In this document: positions 1-7,814 of the stretch, in pieces
How positions within the stretch are numbered: position 1 is the first letter of the stretch
Layout of the letters: every line of letters begins with the position of its first letter
NCBI GenBank assembly: GCA_034522075.1
Contig: JAXHLO010000035.1
Span: forward strand, 248,001 to 312,000
Length of the DNA stretch: 64,000 nucleotides
Origin: UBA7803 sp034522075
Lineage (GTDB): Bacteria; Pseudomonadota; Gammaproteobacteria; Pseudomonadales; Azotimanducaceae
Reading direction: 5' to 3'
Notes under the pieces: generated by a model
Told to the model about the DNA's origin: nothing
Databases searched by the model: none
Seen by the model: the letters and a program-made list of their open reading frames with translations, nothing else
Made by a program: the position numbers and the translations under genes

Positions 1-983
1 TAGGCTTCATCGCCATCGAGCGCGACGGCGAGCTGGCCGGTTTCAACGTCACCGCCGGCGGCGGCATGGGCGTGACCCACGGCGATGCCGCCACCTATCC
101 CCGGCTCGGCACCGTGCTCGGCACCTGCCGCGTCGATCAGGCCGTGGCCGTGGCGGAACAGATCATGTGCGTTCAGCGCGACTTCGGCGACCGCCGCGAG
201 CGCAAGCACGCACGACTGAAGTACACCATCGACGACCGCGGCGTAGACTGGTTCAAAGGTGAACTGGAAGCGCGCCTCGGCTTCGAGCTGGGGCCGCAGG
301 TACCTTTCGAATTCCAGCACAACGGCGACCGCTTCGGCTGGCAGCAGGATGCCGACGGCTACTGGCACCTGACCCTGTTCATTCCTGGCGGGCGCATCAT
401 CGACCGCGATGACCGGGCGCTCCTGACCGGCACCCGCGAACTGGCCCGCGTGCACCGCGGCGAGTTCCGGTTCACACCGAATCAGAACCTCATCGTCGCC
501 CGGGTCGCCCAGGCAGACAAGGCCGCGATCGAGGAACTGGCCGCCCGCCACGGACTGGATGCCGGACAGAGCCTGCGGCCGGTGGAGCGCGATGCCATGG
601 CCTGCGTGGCCCTGCCCACCTGCGGCCTGGCCATGGCCGAGGCAGAGCGCTATCTGCCCGACTTCCTGACCCGCCTCGGCACAGTACTCGAGCGCCACGG
701 CCTGGCCGACGAGCCGCTGACCGTGCGCATCACCGGCTGCCCCAACGGCTGCGCCCGCCCCTATGTGGCAGAGATTGCCCTGGTGGGCAAAGCGCCCGGC
801 CGCTACAACCTGATGCTCGGCGGTGACCGCCTGGGCCGGCGCCTGAACAGCCTGTATCAGGAAAACCTGAGCGAGGAACGCATCCTCGAGATTCTCGACG
901 GCATGCTCGGGCGCTATGCGGAGCAGCGCCGCGCCGGCGAACCCTTCGGCGACTACTACCGCCGGCTGGAGGACCAGGCATGA
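1..983 (+). CDS. cysI: Sulfite reductase (NADPH) hemoprotein beta subunit, C-terminal part
   Basis: Reduces sulfite to sulfide in assimilatory sulfur metabolism, in the cytoplasm, using siroheme coupled to a 4Fe-4S cluster. The 5' end lies outside the window; the open frame enters at base 3. The four cluster cysteines are visible: ACVALPTCG near 600-626 and TGCPNGC near 733-753, followed by the family block VGKAPGRYNL. The stop overlaps the cysH start by four bases (ATGA), so the two are translationally coupled; cysJ would be expected just upstream. Identity is secure from motifs; only the N-terminal half is unseen. Confidence 0.95.
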   Translation, partial: GFIAIERDGELAGFNVTAGGGMGVTHGDAATYPRLGTVLGTCRVDQAVAVAEQIMCVQRDFGDRRERKHARLKYTIDDRGVDWFKGELEARLGFELGPQVPFEFQHNGDRFGWQQDADGYWHLTLFIPGGRIIDRDDRALLTGTRELARVHRGEFRFTPNQNLIVARVAQADKAAIEELAARHGLDAGQSLRPVERDAMACVALPTCGLAMAEAERYLPDFLTRLGTVLERHGLADEPLTVRITGCPNGCARPYVAEIALVGKAPGRYNLMLGGDRLGRRLNSLYQENLSEERILEILDGMLGRYAEQRRAGEPFGDYYRRLEDQA

Positions 984-1816
984 CCGACAGCGCAGCAGAA
1001 AAAAGGAATGCGGACATGACGCAGAACAACCCATCCACGGCGCAGGACCCGGCAGCCGGCAGCGGCACTGCGGCCGAGCACCGGCACTGTGTGGTGGAAA
1101 GCAGCGCGTTCCGCGACGCGGCCCACCTGGAAAACTGGAACCACACCCTGGCCAGGCTGGATGCCGCCGGCCGGGTGCGCTGCGCGCTGGATCATCTGCC
1201 CGGCAGGCACGTGCTCACGTCATCGTTCGGCGCCCAGGCCGCCGTGAGCCTGCACCTGCTGACCCGGGAAGTTCCGGACATGCCGGTGATCGTGCTCGAC
1301 ACCGGCTACCTGTTTCCGGAAACCTATCGATTCATCGAGGAACTCAGCGAACGGCTCGATCTGAACCTGAAAATCTATCGCAGCCCGCGCAGCCCGGCCT
1401 GGCAGGAAGCCGTGGACGGTCAACGCTGGCAGCAGGGCGTGGCCGGCCTCGATGCCTACAACCGCGAAAACAAGGTAGAACCGCTGCAGCGCGCCTTCCA
1501 GGAACTCCAGGCCGGCACCTGGTTCACGGGCTTGCGGCGGTCCCAGGCGAGCACCCGTACCGAAACGCCCATCGTGCAGTTCAGCAACGACGTCTTCAAA
1601 GTCAGCCCTATTGCCGACTGGTCCGACCGTGACGTCTACGAATACCTGCACGCCAACGGCCTCCCCTACCATCCGTTGTGGGAACAGGGCTATGTGTCCA
1701 TCGGCGACACCCACACCACGGTGCCCCTGCACCAGGCCGACAGCCTGGAAGAGACGCGCTTCTTCGGCCTGAAGCGCGAATGCGGCATTCACGAAGGCGA
1801 CACCTGGAGCATCTGA
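980..1816 (+). CDS. cysH: Phosphoadenylyl-sulfate (PAPS) reductase
   Basis: 278 aa. Reduces PAPS to sulfite with thioredoxin, the step before CysI. The C-terminal catalytic motif ECGIHEG is present and the body shows SSFGAQAAV (PP-loop-like nucleotide site) and TGLRRSQ. The paired cysteines that bind the 4Fe-4S cluster of APS-type reductases are absent, so the substrate is inferred to be PAPS. The ATG at 980 overlaps the cysI stop and has GGAGG seven bases upstream; an internal ATG at 1016 is less likely. Confidence 0.94.
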   Translation: MTDSAAEKRNADMTQNNPSTAQDPAAGSGTAAEHRHCVVESSAFRDAAHLENWNHTLARLDAAGRVRCALDHLPGRHVLTSSFGAQAAVSLHLLTREVPDMPVIVLDTGYLFPETYRFIEELSERLDLNLKIYRSPRSPAWQEAVDGQRWQQGVAGLDAYNRENKVEPLQRAFQELQAGTWFTGLRRSQASTRTETPIVQFSNDVFKVSPIADWSDRDVYEYLHANGLPYHPLWEQGYVSIGDTHTTVPLHQADSLEETRFFGLKRECGIHEGDTWSI

Positions 1817-1914
1817 CCCCGGCCCTCCACGCCGCCCGTTGCGCAGCCGCCGAAGCGGCAGCCACGGGGTTACACTAGTGTCCTCTAAGGCTTGCGATGG
1901 CCCATGGAGGGACA

Positions 1915-3447
1915 ATGACCCAGGACATCCTGATCGTCGGGGCCGGCAGCGCCGGTTCAGTGATTGCCAGCCGGGCATCGGAAGACCCGAACCGCCAGGT
2001 GCTGCTGGTGGAAGCGGGGCCGGACTATCCGGATCCCACCACGACACCTTTCGATCTGGTCAACGGCCACAACAACTCCTACCGGGACCATGACTGGCGG
2101 CTCTCCTACCAGCCCACTCAGGGCCGGCAGGTGGCCTTTCCCCGCGGCCGCGTGGTCGGCGGTTCCAGCGCCGTGAACACCGGTATCGCCCTGCGCGGCA
2201 TGCACGAGGACTATGACGAGTGGGCTGACCTCGGCAACACCGAGTGGGCCTGGCCGCAGGTCCTGCCCGCCTTCATGCGTCTGGAGCGCGATCTGGACTT
2301 CGGCGATGCGCCGTATCACGGCGACGCCGGGCCGATCAGCATCCGCCGCTACCCGCCCGATGAACTGCTGGTGCAGCATCAGGCGTTTCTGGAGAGTGCC
2401 CGGGATCTCGGCTATCCGGACTGCCCCGACGCCAATGATCCGCTGAGCTGGGGTGCCGGGCCGCAGCCCATGAACAAGCTGGGCCGGCTGCGGATTTCCT
2501 GCGCGGTGGGCTATCTGGCCCCGGCGCGCATCCGGCCGAATCTGACCATCCGCGCCAACACCCTGGTGCGCCGCGTGCTCAGCGACGGCCGGCGCTGCAC
2601 GGGCATCGAGGTGGAAAACCCGGACGGCAGCACCGAGCGGATCATGGCGCGGCTGGTGGTGCTGTGCGCGGGCGCCATCATGTCCCCGGCCATCCTGCTG
2701 CGCTCCGGCCTCGGTCCGCGCGCCCAGCTCGAATCTCTCGGCATTCCGCTGCTGCACGACCTGCCCGGCGTAGGCGCGAATCTGTCCGATCACCCGGCCC
2801 TGTCCATCGCCTGCGAAGTGCGCGATCCCGGCATCGTCGACTTCGAGGCGCCGCTCATCCAGACCATTGCCCGCTACACGGCCCCGGATTCCGAGAAACG
2901 CAACGATCTGCAGATCGAACAGCTCAGTTTCGCCGGGCGTCCCACCGACCCACCGCGCATCGCCATCGCCGCAGTGCTGGAATATCAGTACGGCCGCGGC
3001 GAGTTGCGCCTGGAATCTGCGGATCCCCGCGCGGCCCCCGTGGTGGAAAACCGCTTCTGCGAGGATGAACGGGACACCCGGCGCCTGGCAGCGGCCTTCC
3101 GCGATGCCTTCGCCTTCACCCGGGTGGGCCCGCTGGCCGACCTCATCGAGCGGGTCACCTTCCCCGACCCGGCCCGGCCCATGGGCGACGAGCAGATTGC
3201 GGCGCTGTGCCGCCGCTTCGCCGGCAGCGGTTACCATCCCTGCGGTACCGCGAAAATGGGGCCGGACAGCGATCCCATGGCGGTGGTGGACCAGCACGGC
3301 TGCTGCCGGGCGCTGGACGGCCTGGTGGTGGCCGATGCCTCCATCATGCCCGGGGTGCCGCGGGCCAACACGAATCTGAGCTGTATCATGATCGGTGAGA
3401 TGATCGGCGAATGGCTGCGTACGCGGCCGGCGCGCTATGGGTTGTAG
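1915..3447 (+). CDS. GMC family FAD-dependent oxidoreductase (choline dehydrogenase-like)
   Basis: 510 aa. Flavoprotein alcohol dehydrogenase or oxidase; substrate unknown. Visible features: N-terminal FAD dinucleotide motif VGAGSAG (residues 8-14), GMC signature GRVVGGSSAVN near residue 80, and the C-terminal catalytic region with GYHPCGTAKMG near 438 and the Asn of NTNLS near 485. I choose ATG 1915 because GGAGG ends four bases upstream and the fold begins directly with the FAD motif; an in-frame ATG at 1897 lacks a ribosome site. It stands 98 bases after cysH, so it may have its own promoter. Confidence 0.9.
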   Translation: MTQDILIVGAGSAGSVIASRASEDPNRQVLLVEAGPDYPDPTTTPFDLVNGHNNSYRDHDWRLSYQPTQGRQVAFPRGRVVGGSSAVNTGIALRGMHEDYDEWADLGNTEWAWPQVLPAFMRLERDLDFGDAPYHGDAGPISIRRYPPDELLVQHQAFLESARDLGYPDCPDANDPLSWGAGPQPMNKLGRLRISCAVGYLAPARIRPNLTIRANTLVRRVLSDGRRCTGIEVENPDGSTERIMARLVVLCAGAIMSPAILLRSGLGPRAQLESLGIPLLHDLPGVGANLSDHPALSIACEVRDPGIVDFEAPLIQTIARYTAPDSEKRNDLQIEQLSFAGRPTDPPRIAIAAVLEYQYGRGELRLESADPRAAPVVENRFCEDERDTRRLAAAFRDAFAFTRVGPLADLIERVTFPDPARPMGDEQIAALCRRFAGSGYHPCGTAKMGPDSDPMAVVDQHGCCRALDGLVVADASIMPGVPRANTNLSCIMIGEMIGEWLRTRPARYGL

Positions 3448-3460
3448 CAACACCCAGACC

Positions 3461-3500
3461 GTGGGAGCGATTTCCAATCGCGATCAGAGATCGCTCCCAC
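3461..3500. repeat. REP-like palindromic element, copy 1
   Basis: A 40-base intergenic palindrome with outer arms GTGGGAGCGAT and ATCGCTCCCAC. The sequence type matches the REP/REPIN families of Pseudomonas and Xanthomonas, which start with GTGGGAGCG or GTAGGAGCG. A second copy with the same arms lies at 57478-57519. It sits between the GMC gene and the deacylase gene and may also limit transcription or stabilise the upstream mRNA. No RAYT transposase gene is in the window. Confidence 0.8.
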
Positions 3501-3524
3501 AAATGAGAACTCAGGAGCTCCAGC

Positions 3525-5018
3525 ATGCTCGACCTAGCCATTCGAAACGTTCAGGTGCTCGACGGCGGCGGCGGGCCGGCCCGTCCTGCCGATGTGGGAG
3601 TGCGCGACGGGCGCATCGTCGACGTGGGCGACGTGGGCAGCGCCCGTGAGGAGATCGACGGCGGCGGCCATTGTCTGGCGCCCGGCTTCATCGACACCCA
3701 CGCTCACGACGACGGCGCCTTCTTCCGCCATCCCGGCATGGAATTCAAACTGGCCCAGGGCGTGACCACCGTGGTCAGCGGCAACTGCGGCTTCAGTGCT
3801 GTCCCCGCCGACCCGGCGCAGGATTCCGTGGCCGCCAGCGGCGGCATCCTGGCGGGTCTCGAAGGCGAGTTCACCGATCTCGACGGCTATTTCGACGCCG
3901 TGCTGACGAAGCAGCCGGCCATCAACAACCTGATGCTGGTGGGCCACAACACGGTCCGGGCCCTGGCCATGGGCATGGACAAACGCGCTCCCACCGCCGC
4001 GGAGCTGGCTGTCATGCGCGGCTATGTGGAGCAGGCCCTGGAACAGGGTGCCTGCGGGTTCTCCACCGGGCTCATCTATCGGCCGGGACGCTGGAGCGCC
4101 ACCGACGAGATCATCGAGCTGGCACGCCTGGCGAAACCCTTCGATGCGCTCTACACCACCCACATGCGCAACGAGGGCGACCACCTGCTGGCCGCCGTGG
4201 AAGAAACCCTGCAGATCGGCCGCACCGCCGACGTGCATGCCCATATTTCCCATCACAAGTCGGCGGGCCCGGCCAACTGGGGCAAGGTGCGCGACTCTCT
4301 GGCACGGGTCGACTCGGCGCTGGCCGACGGCCAGCGGGTGAGCCTGGATGTCTACCCCTACACCGCCGGCAGCGGGCGCATGATCGAATACTTCGATCTG
4401 GAACGGCCCAACCGGGAGCTGGCGGAGGTGATCCGTATCGCCAGTTGCCCGGCCTTTCGCGAGTACGAGGGCCGTATGCTCACCGACATCGCGGCGGAAC
4501 TGGGCATGGACGTCACAGACGCCGTGAAACACGTGCTGACGGCGCCGAAAGGCGATCGCACCATCTGCATTCAATTCATCATCGACGAAGCCGACGTGGA
4601 AACCAATCTGAGCTACCGCGACATGATGGTGGGCTCCGACGGCATCCCCGACCTGCGCGGCCGCCCTCACCCGCGATTGTTCGGCACGTTTCCCCGCATT
4701 CTCGGCCGCTACGTACGCGAGCGCGGCATCCTGAGCCTCGAGGAAGCGGTGCGGCGCATGACTTCCCTCGCCGCGGCGACTTTCGGCCTGGTGAACCGCG
4801 GCCGTATCGAGCCCGGCTACTGGGCCGATCTGGTGCTGTTCGACGCCGACAAGGTAATCGACGCCGCCACCTACGACGATCCGAAACTGCCGCCGGTGGG
4901 TATCGAGCTGGTTACCGTGAACGGCCGCATCGCCTGCCGGGACGGTGTTCACACGGCAGCCGGCAGCGGCCGCATGCTGCGCTACCGGCGCCCGGCCTAC
5001 GGGCACACGGAGTTGTGA
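3525..5018 (+). CDS. N-acyl-D-amino-acid deacylase (D-aminoacylase) family amidohydrolase
   Basis: 497 aa. Zinc amidohydrolase that removes acyl groups from N-acyl-D-amino acids; the exact substrate is unproven, and related members act on dihydropyrimidine-like or hydantoin-like amides. Seen: DTHAHDD near residue 57 (metal site), GNCGFS near 86, TTHMRNE near 211, HISHHKS near 238 and GSDGIP near 369, all in family order. AGGAG lies 9 bases before the ATG. Its stop overlaps the GTG start of the HAD phosphatase gene, so both form one unit. Confidence 0.9.
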   Translation: MLDLAIRNVQVLDGGGGPARPADVGVRDGRIVDVGDVGSAREEIDGGGHCLAPGFIDTHAHDDGAFFRHPGMEFKLAQGVTTVVSGNCGFSAVPADPAQDSVAASGGILAGLEGEFTDLDGYFDAVLTKQPAINNLMLVGHNTVRALAMGMDKRAPTAAELAVMRGYVEQALEQGACGFSTGLIYRPGRWSATDEIIELARLAKPFDALYTTHMRNEGDHLLAAVEETLQIGRTADVHAHISHHKSAGPANWGKVRDSLARVDSALADGQRVSLDVYPYTAGSGRMIEYFDLERPNRELAEVIRIASCPAFREYEGRMLTDIAAELGMDVTDAVKHVLTAPKGDRTICIQFIIDEADVETNLSYRDMMVGSDGIPDLRGRPHPRLFGTFPRILGRYVRERGILSLEEAVRRMTSLAAATFGLVNRGRIEPGYWADLVLFDADKVIDAATYDDPKLPPVGIELVTVNGRIACRDGVHTAAGSGRMLRYRRPAYGHTEL

Positions 5019-5455
5019 AGCGCGACATCGTCATCTTCGATCTGGACGGCACCCTGGCGGACATCGCGCACCGCCGCCACCTGGTGCGCGGCCGGCCGAA
5101 GCGCTGGCAGGCCTTCTTCGAGGCGTGTGTGAACGATCAACCCAACGCGCCCGTGATCGCCGCCTATCAGGCCTTCCGCCACGCCCCGCTACCCTACGAG
5201 CTGTGGATCTTCTCCGGGCGTTCCGACATCGTGCGGCCGCAGACCGAGCGCTGGATCGAGACCCACGTCGGGCCCTGGGACCATCTGCTCATGCGCCGCG
5301 ACGGCGACCACACGGCGGACGAGGAACTCAAGCGCAACTGGGTGGAGCCCATCCGTCACCGGGTGCTGTGTGTGTTCGACGACCGCGACAAGGTCGTGAA
5401 CATGTGGCGGGCGCTGGGCATCGCCTGCTTTCAGGTGGCCGAGGGGAACTTCTAG
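5015..5455 (+). CDS. Polynucleotide kinase 3'-phosphatase-like HAD protein (phosphatase domain only)
   Basis: 146 aa, GTG start overlapping the deacylase stop (GTGA). HAD motif I is FDLDGT (residues 8-13), motif II SGRSD near 66 and motif IV FDDRDKVVNMW near 120. The closing segment VNMWRALGIACFQVAEGNF closely follows the C-terminal phosphatase domain of phage T4 Pnk (VEMWRRIGVECWQVASGDF, recalled from memory). The kinase domain is absent. A role removing 3'-phosphates from nucleic acid ends is inferred; another small phosphoester is possible. Confidence 0.75.
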   Translation: MKRDIVIFDLDGTLADIAHRRHLVRGRPKRWQAFFEACVNDQPNAPVIAAYQAFRHAPLPYELWIFSGRSDIVRPQTERWIETHVGPWDHLLMRRDGDHTADEELKRNWVEPIRHRVLCVFDDRDKVVNMWRALGIACFQVAEGNF

Positions 5456-5464
5456 CGGCCGCGC

Positions 5465-6007
5465 CTACAGATCTTTCAGCGAGCGCCCGGTGTTGGCCTG
5501 AATGGTGTCCACATTCCACAGGTCGGCGAACTTGAACGACCGCGGGCAGTGGAAATAGGCTTCGTCCACGCTGAGCAGAATGCCCTGAATGAGGCCCGTG
5601 TTCTCGTCGGTAAAACTCACCTCCGGCTCGAGGTCCATGGCGGCAAGCTCGTCCGGTTCCACCACCCGCACCCGGCCGTTGACCCGCACCGTCACCTCCA
5701 TGCCCGGGATCATGAACACGAAGCCGGCTTTGGGGTTGGACTCGAAGTTCTGGAAACTCTGAAACAGCCGGTTGCCGCCCACGTCGGGAATCAGCAGGTG
5801 CCGGTCATCGACGATCTTGATGAAGCCCGGCCGGCCGCCCTTGGGCGACGCATCGCAGTCGCCGTCGGCGCTGCTCGACGCCATGACGGCAAACGGTGCG
5901 TTGCGGATGAAGGCCTGGACATAGGGTTCCAGGTGATCTTTGACCTTCTTCGCCGCCGCCGGGTGCGCCCCGCCCAGTTCATCGCGCAACGCATCGATTC
6001 GACTCAC
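5465..6007 (-). CDS. Pyridoxamine 5'-phosphate oxidase family flavoprotein (MSMEG_1061-like)
   Basis: 180 aa. Split-barrel flavoprotein; the family binds FMN or F420 and reduces or oxidises small molecules, here of unknown identity. Seen: APFAVMASSSADGDCDASPKG near residues 37-57 followed by a GFIKIVDDRHLLIPD strand and the FVFMIPG/VNGRVRVV strands of the barrel. The start is GTG with GGAGG seven bases upstream. Convergent with the HAD phosphatase gene (9 bases apart). Confidence 0.8.
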   Translation of the reverse strand: MSRIDALRDELGGAHPAAAKKVKDHLEPYVQAFIRNAPFAVMASSSADGDCDASPKGGRPGFIKIVDDRHLLIPDVGGNRLFQSFQNFESNPKAGFVFMIPGMEVTVRVNGRVRVVEPDELAAMDLEPEVSFTDENTGLIQGILLSVDEAYFHCPRSFKFADLWNVDTIQANTGRSLKDL

Positions 6008-6095
6008 TACACACCTCCGGATCAGCAGACATCGAGGATACCCGGATCCCGGGCCGCGATCATCCGCCGCGCCGGGCCGCCGGCGGGTGGCACGT

Positions 6096-6986
6096 TCAGT
6101 CGAAACCGCCCAGGTGCTTGTGCAGCGCCTGAACCAGGCGCCGGGTCACCCCGGTCAGCAGCATGAGCTCGGCATCGAGGCGCGCCAGCGGATCCTCGCC
6201 GGCGTGATCTTCGGCCTCATCCATGCCCTGCAGGCGCAGCTTGCGCACTACCGCATCCTGATCCAGCACCAGGCTGGCGGTGTCGTCGAACACCATGCCG
6301 AGCCGGGTCAGCTTCAGGCCGTTGCGCACGTGACGGCGCACGTCCTCATCGGCCAGGTCGATGTCCAGCCAGCTCACCGTGGCAGCGCCGGCCGCCGGGT
6401 CCTGCATGCGGCACTCCCGGCCGGGCTGGAACACGCGCGGGCCGTCGCCGAGAAATACCCGGTGAATGAGCGTTCCCGCCGGCTGCTTGAATTTGAGCGG
6501 TGTGACCTGAAGGCTGCCCAGCGCATCGCGCAGCTTGTCGAGAAAGCGCTCCGCCTGGGCCTCCGCGGCCGTATCGATGCCGATGAGGCGGTCCTGCAGC
6601 AGGCAGAAGCCGCGTACCCGTTCCGACTTGAGCAGCGCCCGCGGCATCAACTCGGCGTGGATCTCGTCTTTGAGCTGACGCTTTTCCCGGCGGCTCGGAT
6701 CCCGGTCCATGCGCGCCCGGAAGTCGGCCTCCCGCTCCTCGAGGGCCTCGTTGACCGCCGCCGCCGGCAGCAGCCGGGTCTGGCTGCGCAGCCGCATCAG
6801 GTCGGCACCGCCCACACGCCGGCACAGGGGGTCGGCGTCGTCGCCGGTGGGTGCCTCGAAGCCGGAGCTGCGCTCGGTATAGGAACCGCAGGGGGTGAAA
6901 GCGGCTTCCTCCAGCTTGGCGGATAGGGCGGCTTCGGAGTCGGGCCAGTCGCCGTGCAGGCGGTAGAGACGCAGGTTTCTGAACAT
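6096..6986 (-). CDS. rdgC: Recombination-associated protein RdgC
   Basis: 296 aa, normal length for RdgC. A ring-shaped nucleoid protein that binds double-stranded DNA without sequence preference and restrains RecA. The N-terminal MFRNLRLYRL, the RLRSQTRLLPAAAVNE block, the EIHAELMPRAL segment and the LTRLGMVFDD segment are characteristic. It lies divergent from the higBA pair; no strong Shine-Dalgarno is visible in front of the ATG. Confidence 0.92.
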   Translation of the reverse strand: MFRNLRLYRLHGDWPDSEAALSAKLEEAAFTPCGSYTERSSGFEAPTGDDADPLCRRVGGADLMRLRSQTRLLPAAAVNEALEEREADFRARMDRDPSRREKRQLKDEIHAELMPRALLKSERVRGFCLLQDRLIGIDTAAEAQAERFLDKLRDALGSLQVTPLKFKQPAGTLIHRVFLGDGPRVFQPGRECRMQDPAAGAATVSWLDIDLADEDVRRHVRNGLKLTRLGMVFDDTASLVLDQDAVVRKLRLQGMDEAEDHAGEDPLARLDAELMLLTGVTRRLVQALHKHLGGFD

Positions 6987-7112
6987 GAACAGCCAGGGTG
7001 TCAGGAAAGGAGCGGCGCATTATCCGCATGGAACCGGAGCCTGTCACGGCGCCAGAGAGTATCTTCCAATTCAGGCTCGTGTGTTGCTGGAAGACGCTCA
7101 GGTTTGCGTACC

Positions 7113-7129
7113 GTATAGCCCTGCTATAC
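7113..7129. promoter_or_regulatory. Palindromic operator of the higBA pair
   Basis: Perfect inverted repeat GTATAG-CCCTG-CTATAC ending 11 bases before the higB start. It covers TATAGC and TATACA, either of which can serve as a -10 box. HigA antitoxins repress their own promoters by binding such palindromes, so this is the likely autoregulatory operator. Seen: the palindrome. Inferred: its binding protein. Confidence 0.65.
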
Positions 7130-7140
7130 ACTTTCAGACC

Positions 7141-7422
7141 ATGATCCGTTCGTTCCGCCATAAGGGGTTAGAGCGATTCTTCGAAAAAGGCGTGACGAGC
7201 GGCATTCAGGCGAAGCACGCCAAACGATTGCGCCTTCAGCTTGGCGCCTTGAATCGCGCTACCAGCCCAAACGATATGGGCGCGCCGGGGTGGCGGCTGC
7301 ATCCGCTTAAGGGCCGCCTGAAGGGCCATTGGGCGGTCTGGGTCGACAGCCACTGGCGACTCACATTCATGTTCGACGACGATGGCGATGCCGTCCTGGT
7401 GGACTATCAGCAATATCATTGA
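7141..7422 (+). CDS. higB: HigB/RelE-family toxin
   Basis: 93 aa. Ribosome-dependent mRNA endonuclease of the HigB family that cuts translated messages; neutralised by the HigA product just downstream (10-base gap). MIRSFRHKGLERFFEKG is the characteristic N-terminus, and the KGHWAVWVDSHWRLTFMF strand carries the Trp-Arg-Leu-Thr-Phe core near the C-terminus, followed by VDYQQYH. I chose ATG 7141; the open frame continues upstream but without homology or a start signal. No Shine-Dalgarno is present, so it may be translated from a very short leader. Confidence 0.92.
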   Translation: MIRSFRHKGLERFFEKGVTSGIQAKHAKRLRLQLGALNRATSPNDMGAPGWRLHPLKGRLKGHWAVWVDSHWRLTFMFDDDGDAVLVDYQQYH

Positions 7423-7432
7423 GGTGGATTCG

Positions 7433-7714
7433 ATGAAGATGCATAACCCTCCGCACCCCGGCGAGGTTCTGAGTGAGTGGCTTGCCGACATCAGCGTCAC
7501 CGAGGCTGCGCGGCGGCTGGGCGTCACCCGCGCAACGCTGTCTCGCATAATCAACGGTTCGGCCGGTATCAGCGCAGAGATGGATCTGCGGCTGTCCAAG
7601 GCGCTCGGCACCACGCCCGGCATGTGGCATGGCATGCAGTGCGACTATGACATGTGGCAGGCACAGCGACGCTTCCGGGGGAAGGTGGAGCGCATCACGG
7701 CAGAGGCCTCCTGA
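7433..7714 (+). CDS. higA: HigA antitoxin (XRE/HTH type)
   Basis: 93 aa. Antitoxin and autorepressor. MHNPPHPGEVL is the typical HigA N-terminus; the helix-turn-helix is VTEAARRLGVTRATLSRIING (residues about 22-42). It follows higB by 10 bases in the toxin-first order typical of hig loci, with GAGGTGG upstream of the ATG. Probably binds the GTATAG palindrome at 7113-7129. Confidence 0.92.
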   Translation: MKMHNPPHPGEVLSEWLADISVTEAARRLGVTRATLSRIINGSAGISAEMDLRLSKALGTTPGMWHGMQCDYDMWQAQRRFRGKVERITAEAS

Positions 7715-7814
7715 GCCGACGATTGTCCCTCGTAGAGAATCGCCCCTCAGGCTTCCGGGGTCGCGCCGGCAAGCGTATGCTCCGCCGTGTACCTGTCTCC
7801 AAGGGACACCTTAC

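Noticed and set aside
1957..3477. 506-codon open frame on the strand opposite the GMC oxidoreductase
   Set aside because: Mirror frame caused by high G+C at codon position three; its translation shows no domain, is rich in His/Arg/Gly, and the sense frame carries all GMC motifs.
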